The position numbers were made by a program, and so were the translations under genes. The notes below the pieces were generated by a model. It had not been told where the DNA came from, made no database searches, and saw nothing but the letters and a program-made list of their open reading frames with translations. A stretch of DNA of 41,532 nt from contig CACJYQ010000009.1 of the NCBI GenBank assembly GCA_902597725.1, positions 1 through 41,532 on the forward strand, given 5' to 3'. Below, one piece after another: positions 1-7,124 of this stretch (position 1 is the stretch's first letter; every line of letters starts with the position of its first letter). The DNA is from an uncultured Pelagibacteraceae bacterium. GTDB taxonomy: Bacteria; Pseudomonadota; Alphaproteobacteria; Pelagibacterales; Pelagibacteraceae.

Positions 1-96
1 AAAACAAATATAGAAAGTGTAAATGTTAATTTAAACAGCGATATAATAAATGACATTAATAAAATTCAACAAAAATACCCTAATCCATGTCCATAA
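1..96 (+). CDS. Aldo/keto reductase, C-terminal 31 residues (partial)
   Basis: Frame 1 is open from the first base of the window to a TAA at 94-96. The 31 residues end in KIQQKYPNPCP. This matches the end of Tas-like NADPH aldo/keto reductases, where a short helix is followed by a Y-x-x-P-x-P tail. The catalytic domain lies outside the window, so the call rests only on this tail. The reading frame overlaps the start of the next gene by 10 bases, which suggests the two are co-transcribed. Family assignment is moderately sure; substrate is unknown. Confidence 0.6.
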   Translation, partial: KTNIESVNVNLNSDIINDINKIQQKYPNPCP

Positions 97-593
97 CTAA
101 AAAATTTATCTTCACTTTTTTATTTTTAATTATTCCAATTACAATTAGCTTAGCTGATATAAAAAAAGTTGGTAAGTTCAAAGATTGGGAAACATTAGTA
201 ATTCAAGAAAGTTCTGGAAAAGTTTGTTTTGCTCAATCTACTCCAGTTTTACAGGCACCAAAAACAAATAAAAGAGATGCTAGATTGTTCGTTACCTTCA
301 GACCAAATGAAAAAATTTCTAATGAGATAAGTACAACCGCTGGCTATGAATTTAATAAGAATAACTCTGTTTTGGCGACATCAGGAAATAACAAATTTAA
401 ATTTGACATTAAACAACAGGGTTTTGCTTGGATGACGAGTAATAAAAAAGAAAACATAATGGTTAAAGTTATGAAAAAAGGATCGAGAATTATGGTTACT
501 GGTTATAATGAGAAAGGTTCACAAACCATAGATCATTATTCGTTATTGGGATTTACAAAAGCCTATAACTTGGCAAAAAAAAGTTGTGCATAG
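87..593 (+). CDS. IalB-family (invasion-associated locus B) secreted protein
   Basis: A 168-residue exported protein. Residues 1-23 form a signal peptide (two Lys, then a hydrophobic core, ending at SLA-D). The mature part begins with a GKFKDWETLVI segment and carries two cysteines, C47 and C167. This is the layout of alphaproteobacterial IalB proteins, which keep two Cys able to form one disulfide. IalB was named in Bartonella, but homologues are widespread in free-living alphaproteobacteria, so a virulence role is not implied. It probably acts in the periplasm or at the outer membrane; its molecular role is not known. It overlaps the preceding aldo/keto reductase by 10 bases and is followed within 6 bases by the next gene. 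Confidence 0.75.
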   Translation: MSITKKFIFTFLFLIIPITISLADIKKVGKFKDWETLVIQESSGKVCFAQSTPVLQAPKTNKRDARLFVTFRPNEKISNEISTTAGYEFNKNNSVLATSGNNKFKFDIKQQGFAWMTSNKKENIMVKVMKKGSRIMVTGYNEKGSQTIDHYSLLGFTKAYNLAKKSCA

Positions 594-599
594 ATTTTG

Positions 600-1265
600 A
601 TGAATGATGGAGTAAAAAATATTCATAATTTATGGCCATTAAATATTGGCGACTTTCATAATAGTGATCACCCTCAAATTAAAGAAGAGTTATTAAATTT
701 TTTCAAATTATATGAAAAAAAATTACCTGATGGAAATAGTCAATTAAAAGACAAGGATCATGTTGGAAATCATAATCTTTATCAAAGCAATTATGATTTA
801 CATAATGAAGATAGTGAAATACTAAAAAAACTTTTTCATTTTATTGCAAAATCAGTTTTAGATGTAAGTAAAATAGCTAACCAAAAACTTATAGATAAAC
901 TAAGTGAACAAGAAAAAAAATATAAAGTGAATATTAATGAATCGTGGTTTATTAGATATAATAAAGGTGGTATCGTTTATCCACATCATCATGATGGTTT
1001 TAGTTGGTCGTGTGTTTACTATGTTCAAGTAGGCGCTGATGCTTCAATCAAAAATGGTTCTACCTATTTTATAAGACCTTATAATACTACGTCAAAAAAT
1101 GATTTTGGTTCAAAGTATCTTAGAGAAGATACTCATTTATTCACTGCAAAAGAAGGTCGACTTTTGGTATGGCCTAGTTTTCTTTATCACGGATCTCAAC
1201 CTTACTCTGGTGATAAAGAAAGAGTGATTATCTCGGCAAACTTAACTGTTGATCTTAGAGATTAA
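600..1265 (+). CDS. 2OG-Fe(II) oxygenase-like protein (TIGR02466 type)
   Basis: A 221-residue soluble protein. The core of a double-stranded beta-helix oxygenase is visible. YPHHHDGFSW near residues 127-136 supplies an H-x-D iron motif, YHGSQPY near 196-202 supplies the distal His, and ERVIISANL near 207-215 supplies the Arg that usually binds 2-oxoglutarate. This pattern fits the family of putative 2OG-Fe(II) oxygenases common in marine alphaproteobacteria and cyanophages. The substrate is unknown. An in-frame TTG at 597 precedes the ATG at 600; the ATG is preferred. The stop is one base before the argG ATG, so the two are probably translated from one message. Confidence 0.72.
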   Translation: MNDGVKNIHNLWPLNIGDFHNSDHPQIKEELLNFFKLYEKKLPDGNSQLKDKDHVGNHNLYQSNYDLHNEDSEILKKLFHFIAKSVLDVSKIANQKLIDKLSEQEKKYKVNINESWFIRYNKGGIVYPHHHDGFSWSCVYYVQVGADASIKNGSTYFIRPYNTTSKNDFGSKYLREDTHLFTAKEGRLLVWPSFLYHGSQPYSGDKERVIISANLTVDLRD

Positions 1266-1266
1266 A

Positions 1267-2454
1267 ATGTACAAAAAAAAAATTGTACTTGCTTATTCAG
1301 GAGGATTAGATACTTCTATAATTCTAAAATGGCTTCAAGAAAATTATAATGCAGAAGTCATTTGTTACACTGCTGATATTGGCCAAGAGATTAATCGAAA
1401 AAAAATAATCAATAATGCTAAAAAATTTGGTGTTAAAAAGATCATAATTAAAGATTTAAAAAATCTTTTCGTAAAAGATTACGTTTTTCCAATGATACGA
1501 GGTAATGCGATTTATGAGGGAGTTTATTTATTAGGAACTTCTATAGCAAGACCATTAATCGCAAAAGACCAAATAAGAGTAGCAAAAAAATTTAAAGCAT
1601 ACGCAGTATCTCATGGAGCAACTGGAAAAGGTAATGATCAGGTCAGATTTGAGTTAGGTTATCACTATTTTGGCCCAAAGATAAAAGTTGTTGCACCCTG
1701 GAGAATTTGGAAATTAAAATCTAGAAGCGATTTAATTAATTATGCAAAAAAACATAAGATACCTATCCCCAAAGATAAAAAAGGTGCACCCCCTTTTTCT
1801 GTTGACGATAATTTATTTCATACCTCAACTGAGGGTAAAATTTTAGAGAACCCAAAAAATTCAGCTCCAGAATTTATTTTCCAAAGAACAACTTCTCCTG
1901 AAAAAGCACCGAATAAACCAACTTTTATTTCAATTAATTTTAAAAATGGTGACCCTGTTGGAATAAATGGAAAAAAATTAAATCCTGAAAACATTCTTAC
2001 CAAATTAAATTTTATTGCTGGAAAAAACGGCATAGGAAGAGTTGACCTAGTTGAAAATAGATTTCTTGGAATTAAATCAAGAGGAGTTTATGAAACACCG
2101 GGCGGAACACTTTTGATTCACGCCCATAGAGCTATTGAGTCAGTGACATTGGATAAAGAAACGATGCACAAAAAAGATTCAATCATGCCAAGATATGCAG
2201 AATTAATTTATAATGGTTATTGGTACTCAAAAGAAAGATTTAAGTTACAAAAAATTATTGATCAAAAAAGAAATAAGGTAAATGGGTCTGTAAAACTTAA
2301 GTTATACAAAGGGAATATTACTATCCAATCTAGAATTACAAAGAGTAATGCATACTCAATGAAAAAAGTTTCTTTTGAAGAAAATAAAACATTTAATAAA
2401 TCTAATGTTGAAAGATTTATTAATTATCACAAGAAAAAACTGAGATATTTATAA
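1267..2454 (+). CDS. argG: Argininosuccinate synthase
   Basis: 395 residues, the usual length for type-I ArgG. It joins citrulline and aspartate with ATP to make argininosuccinate, the penultimate step of arginine synthesis in the cytoplasm. The PP-loop AYSGGLDTS lies at residues 9-17, followed by conserved stretches such as SHGATGKGNDQVRFELGY and VENRFLGIKSRGVYETPGG. An upstream in-frame TTG at 1249 would add six residues overlapping the oxygenase gene; the ATG at 1267 matches the family start (MYKKKIVLAYSGG). No argH is seen in the window, so the pathway is scattered. Assignment is secure. Confidence 0.97.
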   Translation: MYKKKIVLAYSGGLDTSIILKWLQENYNAEVICYTADIGQEINRKKIINNAKKFGVKKIIIKDLKNLFVKDYVFPMIRGNAIYEGVYLLGTSIARPLIAKDQIRVAKKFKAYAVSHGATGKGNDQVRFELGYHYFGPKIKVVAPWRIWKLKSRSDLINYAKKHKIPIPKDKKGAPPFSVDDNLFHTSTEGKILENPKNSAPEFIFQRTTSPEKAPNKPTFISINFKNGDPVGINGKKLNPENILTKLNFIAGKNGIGRVDLVENRFLGIKSRGVYETPGGTLLIHAHRAIESVTLDKETMHKKDSIMPRYAELIYNGYWYSKERFKLQKIIDQKRNKVNGSVKLKLYKGNITIQSRITKSNAYSMKKVSFEENKTFNKSNVERFINYHKKKLRYL

Positions 2455-2508
2455 GTTTTAGGACAATTTATAGTTTGTTAAATTTATTTTAAGCTATATC
2501 TTAGGATC

Positions 2509-2967
2509 ATGGAATCGCTTAAAAATTGGATGAGAGATACAGCAAACATTTTGTTTGATGACAGTAAAAATGATCTCCGATCTCTTCCTAAAACTGTTAG
2601 GTTGCAAATTTTATTAGTTTTAAGCTTTATATGGACCACAGTTTTTAGTTTATATGTTTTTTCATACACAACTTTTGTTTTTGGTTGGACTGGTCTTTTT
2701 TTAGCTCACATTGGTTTAATCTTTGCCGTGTATATGACCTTTAAACATTTTCATAGAGCAGAAGAAAATTCAGCTAGTGTTTTTAAAACAAAAAATTTTG
2801 ACCCTTTTAAAATAATGGTTCTTGTTTTTGTGATTGTATTTATATTTGTTTTTTCAAAAGGTATTGAAGTATTAACAAGTCCGAATCCATATTCTTATTC
2901 AATTCCTTATGAAGGTTCTTCAAAATCAGTGTTTGAAAAATGGTTGCCTTTTAGTAAAGATAAATAA
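2509..2967 (+). CDS. Small membrane protein of unknown function
   Basis: 152 residues that I do not recognise. The first 30 residues are soluble and charged (helix with DDSKNDLRSLPKTVR). Three likely membrane segments follow, at about residues 34-53, 57-76 and 100-120, with a short polar C-terminal tail. The ATG at 2509 is preceded by TTAGGATC, a passable ribosome binding site. The stop TAA shares its last base with the ATG of the PsiE-like gene, so the pair looks translationally coupled. The shared operon may mean a joint role in the envelope, but the sequence gives no direct clue. Confidence 0.6.
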   Translation: MESLKNWMRDTANILFDDSKNDLRSLPKTVRLQILLVLSFIWTTVFSLYVFSYTTFVFGWTGLFLAHIGLIFAVYMTFKHFHRAEENSASVFKTKNFDPFKIMVLVFVIVFIFVFSKGIEVLTSPNPYSYSIPYEGSSKSVFEKWLPFSKDK

Positions 2968-3347
2968 TGGAAAAAATAGCAAAAAATTTACAGCTTATTT
3001 TAATGGTTATCATTTTAATAAGCACAGTTATTGCAGTCGGTATAGAGATGTACAAAATGTTTGAGAATAGATCGGTAACTTTAGCTGATTTATTATTAAT
3101 GTTTCTTTACCTAGAAGTGCTAGCAATGGTAAGAGTTTTTTGGAACCAACAATCAATTAGTATTACCCTTCCTTTGTTAATTGCAATTACTGCTTTAGCG
3201 CGATTTATTATTCTTCAAGGTAAGGAAATGGATCCAACAGCATTAGTTTATGAAGCTATTGCAATTGTTCTAATTGCTGGTGCAATTGTTATTTTAAGAT
3301 TAAGACATAGCGACAAGCTTGGTTTAAAGAAAAAAAAATCAAAATAA
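2967..3347 (+). CDS. psiE: PsiE-family (phosphate-starvation-inducible) membrane protein
   Basis: 126 residues with four hydrophobic segments (about 9-28, 37-57, 64-84 and 93-112) and a basic tail. The LLLMFLYLEVLAMVRVFW segment, the following TLPLLIAITALAR and the buried RFIILQGKEMDP are typical of PsiE (PF06146). In E. coli this inner-membrane protein is induced by phosphate and carbon starvation, but its function is unknown. No Pho box could be made out in the upstream sequence. It starts on the last base of the preceding stop codon and ends 6 bases before the photolyase-like gene. Confidence 0.75.
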   Translation: MEKIAKNLQLILMVIILISTVIAVGIEMYKMFENRSVTLADLLLMFLYLEVLAMVRVFWNQQSISITLPLLIAITALARFIILQGKEMDPTALVYEAIAIVLIAGAIVILRLRHSDKLGLKKKKSK

Positions 3348-3353
3348 ATCAAA

Positions 3354-4493
3354 ATGAAATTTGAAGCCTCAAAGGCTGCGGCCTTAAATAGATTAAATAA
3401 TTTTGTAGAAAAAAATCTTTCTGAATATTCCAAACTAAGAAATTTTGATTTTGGTCCAGAAAAGAGATCAAATATATCTGGTTTATCTCCATATATTACT
3501 CATGGAGTTATCAACGAGAAAGAAGTTATTGAAAAATCACTTAGCAAGTTTTCTTTTTCAAAAAATGAAAAATTCATTCAAGAAGTTTTGTGGCGAACAT
3601 ATTGGAAGGGTTGGTTAGAATTACGACCAAACGTTTGGACAGATTACTTAGTTGAGCTAAATAAAATTCGAGAAGAATATAAAGATAACCAAAATTACAA
3701 AAATGCAATAGATGGAAAAACCAATATTGAATGTTTTAATTTTTGGGTAACAGAGCTTAAAGAAAATAATTATTTACATAATCATACTAGAATGTGGTTT
3801 GCTAGTATTTGGATTTTTACATTAGAATTACCCTGGCAATTAGGAGCAGAATTTTTTATGCAACATCTTTACGATGGTGACTCTGCATCTAATACTCTTG
3901 GTTGGAGATGGGTAGCTGGAATTCAAACACAAGGAAAACACTATTTAGCGAGCGAGTGGAATATTAAAAAATTCACTAATAATAGATTTAATAATATTAA
4001 ATTAAACGAAAACGCTCCTCCAAAAGTTTCTGAAAAAACTTACTCAATAGTTAAACAAGATTTTAGCAATAAAAATATAGATGATGAAAATCTTTTTATT
4101 TTTGAAAATAGTTTATCATTTGAAACCACAGATTTTCAAAATCATAAATTTAAAAAAATTTACATAATTTCAAATAAAAATGAAAATAGATCTATCAAAC
4201 TAAGTGAAAAAGTTATTAAATTTAAAGCTCTTTTAGTAGATGATCAAAAACAAAGATTAGAAAATAATTCTATCACTTGTGAAGTGGTAGACATAAGTGA
4301 GATTAAAAATATAAACGAAAAAATTATAGCGTTATATCCAACAGTCGGTGAAAACCTGGATTATTTAAATTTAAATAATTTAAAAATAGATTTTTTATAT
4401 AGAAAACTCGATCAATATTCATGGCAGTATTGTAATAAAGGTTTTTTTAATTTTAAAAATTATATTCCTAAAATAATTACAACTTTTAATTAA
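3354..4493 (+). CDS. Photolyase/cryptochrome-like protein with the FAD domain at the N terminus
   Basis: 379 residues. Residues 1-215 match the all-helical FAD-binding domain of DNA photolyases: SGLSPYITHG (42-51), EVLWRTYWKGW (77-87), HNHTRMWFASIW (142-153) and DGDSASNTLGWRWVAG (174-189). The Rossmann-like antenna domain that normally precedes it is absent. Instead, residues 245-379 form a second, poorly conserved region with alternating strand/helix character (LFIFENSLSF, KKIYIIS, KALLVDD, IALYPTVGENLDY). This may be the antenna domain placed after the FAD domain, or an unrelated addition. The protein probably binds FAD; light-driven repair, sensing, or another redox role cannot be decided. 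It converges with the small membrane gene, sharing a 4-base TTAA. Confidence 0.75.
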   Translation: MKFEASKAAALNRLNNFVEKNLSEYSKLRNFDFGPEKRSNISGLSPYITHGVINEKEVIEKSLSKFSFSKNEKFIQEVLWRTYWKGWLELRPNVWTDYLVELNKIREEYKDNQNYKNAIDGKTNIECFNFWVTELKENNYLHNHTRMWFASIWIFTLELPWQLGAEFFMQHLYDGDSASNTLGWRWVAGIQTQGKHYLASEWNIKKFTNNRFNNIKLNENAPPKVSEKTYSIVKQDFSNKNIDDENLFIFENSLSFETTDFQNHKFKKIYIISNKNENRSIKLSEKVIKFKALLVDDQKQRLENNSITCEVVDISEIKNINEKIIALYPTVGENLDYLNLNNLKIDFLYRKLDQYSWQYCNKGFFNFKNYIPKIITTFN

Positions 4494-4711
4494 AACCACC
4501 TAAACATCCCGATAATTCCTGCTGTAGCATAAAAGAATTGCAAAAATAATATTCCTCTGTGACCACCCCTATAGGCCCAAATTCCAATTAAAATTGCGGA
4601 AATAAGTAACAAACAAAAACCAAAAAATTCTATACCAATATTCATAGCTACAAATAATGAATATAGTATTGCAGTTATAACTCCTGCCCATTCAAAAATT
4701 TTATTATTCAT
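4490..4711 (-). CDS. Small membrane protein of unknown function
   Basis: 73 residues. Three hydrophobic stretches are visible (about 8-23, 26-45 and 53-70), separated by a short WAYRGGHRG loop, so the protein is almost wholly membrane-embedded. The compact form and the final GIIGMFRW resemble small PnuC-like or DUF6552-like proteins of alphaproteobacteria, but I cannot assign it. It is the last gene of the minus-strand run that begins with the photolyase at 8614. It starts 5 bases after the stop of the ArfA-like peptide. Its stop shares TTAA with the stop of the convergent gene. Confidence 0.6.
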   Translation of the reverse strand: MNNKIFEWAGVITAILYSLFVAMNIGIEFFGFCLLLISAILIGIWAYRGGHRGILFLQFFYATAGIIGMFRWF

Positions 4712-4716
4712 ACTTT

Positions 4717-4854
4717 TTATTCGTTTTCCAGCTTGAATTTTTTTCTATTATAAATTTTTTTTTTATTTTTTACTATTTTATTTCTGAGCATTGGTGAGCT
4801 TAATAATTTTGCCATTGGATTTTTCTTCTTTAATTTTTTTCTTTTTTTGCTCAT
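4717..4854 (-). CDS. 45-residue basic peptide resembling ribosome-rescue factor ArfA
   Basis: An ATG at 4854 opens a 45-codon frame ending in TAA at 4717. Its first 12 residues are almost all Lys/Arg, and then comes NPMAKLLSSPMLRNKIVKN followed by KKKIYNRKKFK. Placed beside E. coli ArfA from memory (N-A-x-x-A-LL-x-D-P-x-F-R-x-R-V-E-K-N-K-K...Y-x-R-K), about a dozen positions agree: N, LL, P, R, K-N-K-K, Y, R-K. ArfA recruits release factor 2 to ribosomes stalled without a stop codon. The alignment is short and Lys-rich, so chance is possible. The peptide sits between two minus-strand genes (28 bases after one, 5 before the next), which supports real expression. It could instead be an uncharacterised basic ribosome-associated peptide. 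Confidence 0.6.
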   Translation of the reverse strand: MSKKRKKLKKKNPMAKLLSSPMLRNKIVKNKKKIYNRKKFKLENE

Positions 4855-4882
4855 ATGAGTTTTTAAAATTAGTATACAAAAT

Positions 4883-5572
4883 TTATCTTGCCAATTTTAT
4901 GAAAATATCACCCATGCCAGCATCTAAATTTTCTAAAGGTGTATTGTTTCTTAAATTACAATACCTACCAGTAACTTGATGGCTTTTAACAAAATCTATT
5001 TCATCTTTTTCACAACTTTTTCCATTATGCAACAAACCTATAACTATTCGATCATCAAGACTATAAACCTCTGATATATTAATTTTTTTACCATCACAAA
5101 AATAATCTTTATTTACTCTGTTTGGAAAATCCTGTTTATCACAAGGGTTTTTGATAGTTAAAACATAAAATTCCTTCAAGCCATCTTTAAATTCATATTT
5201 CATTTTTTGAGTTTCAGAGTACTTCATAAGATCACATGAACATGGAACACAACATCTATAATAATTTCCACAAATTTTTTTTTGAGTTTTAGTTTCTTCA
5301 ATAAATAAAAATTCTGGGTCGCTATTTGGATCAATCAAAGATCCAGAAACCGCGCAGTATAATTTATTAAATTCAATAAAATCTTTATAAGTGATTTTTT
5401 TATCTATAATATATTTAAAAAACTTTGGTCCTGCCGCATTTCTATTTTTATCAGGGAATATTCTTGACCAATCAGTAATAAGCTCCTTGTGATAGTTTTT
5501 TTCTTCAGCGAATGATTTAAGCTGAAATAATATTAAAAATATAATCAAAAAAAGATTTAAAAATTTTTTCAT
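4883..5572 (-). CDS. Cysteine-rich secreted protein of unknown function
   Basis: 229 residues. Residues 1-22 form a signal peptide ending KSFA-E. The mature part contains ten cysteines (73, 101, 107, 108, 111, 113, 144, 159, 187, 205). Five of these cluster within 13 residues in CGNYYRCCVPCSC. Such a cluster could hold disulfides or a metal. I do not recognise the family. The start codon overlaps the stop of the FG-GAP/ASPIC gene by 4 bases (ATGA), so the two secreted proteins are probably made together and may act together outside the inner membrane. The C terminus (DAGMGDIFIKLAR) is soluble. Confidence 0.65.
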   Translation of the reverse strand: MKKFLNLFLIIFLILFQLKSFAEEKNYHKELITDWSRIFPDKNRNAAGPKFFKYIIDKKITYKDFIEFNKLYCAVSGSLIDPNSDPEFLFIEETKTQKKICGNYYRCCVPCSCDLMKYSETQKMKYEFKDGLKEFYVLTIKNPCDKQDFPNRVNKDYFCDGKKINISEVYSLDDRIVIGLLHNGKSCEKDEIDFVKSHQVTGRYCNLRNNTPLENLDAGMGDIFIKLAR

Positions 5573-6999
5573 TTTTGTTTTACAGTAATTGTTTGATTTA
5601 ACTCAGTTACATTGAATAATTTTTTTGTTCCATTGGTCCATTTAATCTCTACTTTAAAATTTTTTTCGTTTTTTCTAATTCCATAATGTGCCACAGGCTC
5701 CATTTGGCATAAGTAACCAGATCCTGCATCAATAGTTTTGGAATGCTTTCTTTTATTTGTTATTAATGTTACCGTAGCTCCTCTCGCCGGGGCACCATAT
5801 TTATTTAATGGTTTAATTCTTAGGTATTTATTTCCTTTGTCAACTTTTGCTTTATACAAAGTTAATGGTTGTTCTTTACTTTCACCACGAGCAACTAACA
5901 ATTCTAAAACTCCGTCATTATCAATATCTGCAACAGCTGCCCCAGTTCCATACCCATTAACTTCGAGACCAACTTGAAAATTTATCTGTTCAAATTTTCC
6001 ATCATCGTTAATACGAAATAATTTATTTGGTTCTGCTATATTGTTCATAAAAACTTCATCAAAACCATCGTTATCAAAATCTGCAGAAATAATTGTTCTA
6101 ATTCTAGAAGGTTTATCAAAATCTTTATTTCCTATGTCTTTAAATTCGTTTTTTTCCAAAACCCAGGCTCTATGATATCCAAGCCAATTACCACTCAGAA
6201 TATCTAATCTGCCTCGGTAATATATGTCTGATAAAGCTGTACCTCTCCCATTTTGGATTGCATCATCTACTCTATAATCAAATGCTACATCTTCAAAATT
6301 TCCATTATTATTTTTATAAAGATAATTTGCTCCCCTCTCATTTGCTGCAAAAATATCTGCTCTATCTGACAAGATATGTCCTGATACCACTGCTCTTCCA
6401 CCAGTGATATTATCAAGATTTAAACTCTGAGCCTTATCTTTAATCAATTCATCTTCAATCTCATAAAATCTGGTTGGGCCTCCGTAATTTGCTACATAGA
6501 CTCCATATTCACCATCTCCCTTTCTATCTACACAAACTACAGATCTTCCTGCTGTTAAATTTAGGTTTTCTTTATTTTTTTCTAATTCGAATAAATCAAA
6601 ATAATTATTATCTTCTATATCTAATAATCTATCTGAATATTTTTTATCCCCACTATATGTATCTGTATTTAGAAAGTAAATTTCTTCAAAGCCATCTTTA
6701 TCGATATCACACGCAGCAACTCCTATAGTTCTTTTTAAAGTATCTGAAAAAATTTTTTGCTGATTTAGATTCTTTAATTTTCCATCCTGAAAAGATAAAG
6801 CCAAGTTAGGATAACCAAATCCTGTTACTAAAAACTCATAATTTCCATCCATATTAAAATCTGTTACTGAGATACCATAGCTGAGCCTTTTTTCATTATT
6901 TTCAATAATTTTTGATAGATCCTCAAAAAATTCTGCACGAGTATTATTTGTAAGAATTACAAAAAAAATTAAAATCAAATATCGAGTAAGATTTTTCAT
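5569..6999 (-). CDS. Secreted FG-GAP/VCBS-repeat protein with C-terminal ASPIC/UnbV domain (CRTAC1-like)
   Basis: 476 residues from the chosen ATG. A signal peptide occupies residues 1-22 (ending NNTRA-E). At least five FG-GAP/VCBS-type repeats follow, each with an acidic Ca-binding-like loop such as DFNMDGNYEF, DIDKDGFEEI, DFDNDGFDEV and DIDNDGVLEL. Together they suggest a seven-bladed beta-propeller. The last 80 residues (NKYLRIKPLNKYGAPARGATV, SGYLCQMEPVAHYGI, VEIKWTNGTKK) are an ASPIC/UnbV domain as in CRTAC1 proteins. The role is unknown; such proteins are extracellular and probably adhesive or carbohydrate-related. The ATG at 6999 overlaps the upstream DUF2256 stop as ATGA, so it is preferred over the ATG at 7014 and the TTG at 7026. 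Confidence 0.85.
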   Translation of the reverse strand: MKNLTRYLILIFFVILTNNTRAEFFEDLSKIIENNEKRLSYGISVTDFNMDGNYEFLVTGFGYPNLALSFQDGKLKNLNQQKIFSDTLKRTIGVAACDIDKDGFEEIYFLNTDTYSGDKKYSDRLLDIEDNNYFDLFELEKNKENLNLTAGRSVVCVDRKGDGEYGVYVANYGGPTRFYEIEDELIKDKAQSLNLDNITGGRAVVSGHILSDRADIFAANERGANYLYKNNNGNFEDVAFDYRVDDAIQNGRGTALSDIYYRGRLDILSGNWLGYHRAWVLEKNEFKDIGNKDFDKPSRIRTIISADFDNDGFDEVFMNNIAEPNKLFRINDDGKFEQINFQVGLEVNGYGTGAAVADIDNDGVLELLVARGESKEQPLTLYKAKVDKGNKYLRIKPLNKYGAPARGATVTLITNKRKHSKTIDAGSGYLCQMEPVAHYGIRKNEKNFKVEIKWTNGTKKLFNVTELNQTITVKQK

Positions 7000-7124
7000 T
7001 TTTTTGATGAACATTTTTTTGAGCAATACTTAACCTTTTCCCAATTGAGTCTCCATTTCCTTCTCCATTTAAATGGTCTTTGACATATTGGACAAACCTT
7101 AATTGGTAAATTTTCTTTTTTCAC
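6996..7124 (-). CDS. DUF2256-family mini-protein (42 residues, zinc-ribbon-like)
   Basis: A GTG at 7124 opens a 42-codon frame ending in TGA at 6996-6998. It reads VCPICQRPFKWRRKW at residues 10-24 and WEKVKYCSKKCSSKK at 28-42. Paired cysteines C11/C14 and C34/C38 frame a basic, Trp-rich middle. This is the full pattern of DUF2256, small proteins often found beside photolyase/cryptochrome genes. The cysteines probably bind zinc. The GTG uses the last base of the photolyase TAG, and the stop overlaps the next ATG as ATGA, so it is wedged exactly between its neighbours. The function is unknown; location suggests a partner of the photolyase-like protein. Confidence 0.85.
   Translation of the reverse strand: MKKENLPIKVCPICQRPFKWRRKWRLNWEKVKYCSKKCSSKK

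Noticed and set aside
4791-4979. 62-residue open frame on the plus strand
   Set aside because: It overlaps the ArfA-like peptide and the Cys-rich gene on the other strand, and its composition (Phe/Leu/Ile runs) is what the complement of Lys-rich coding gives.
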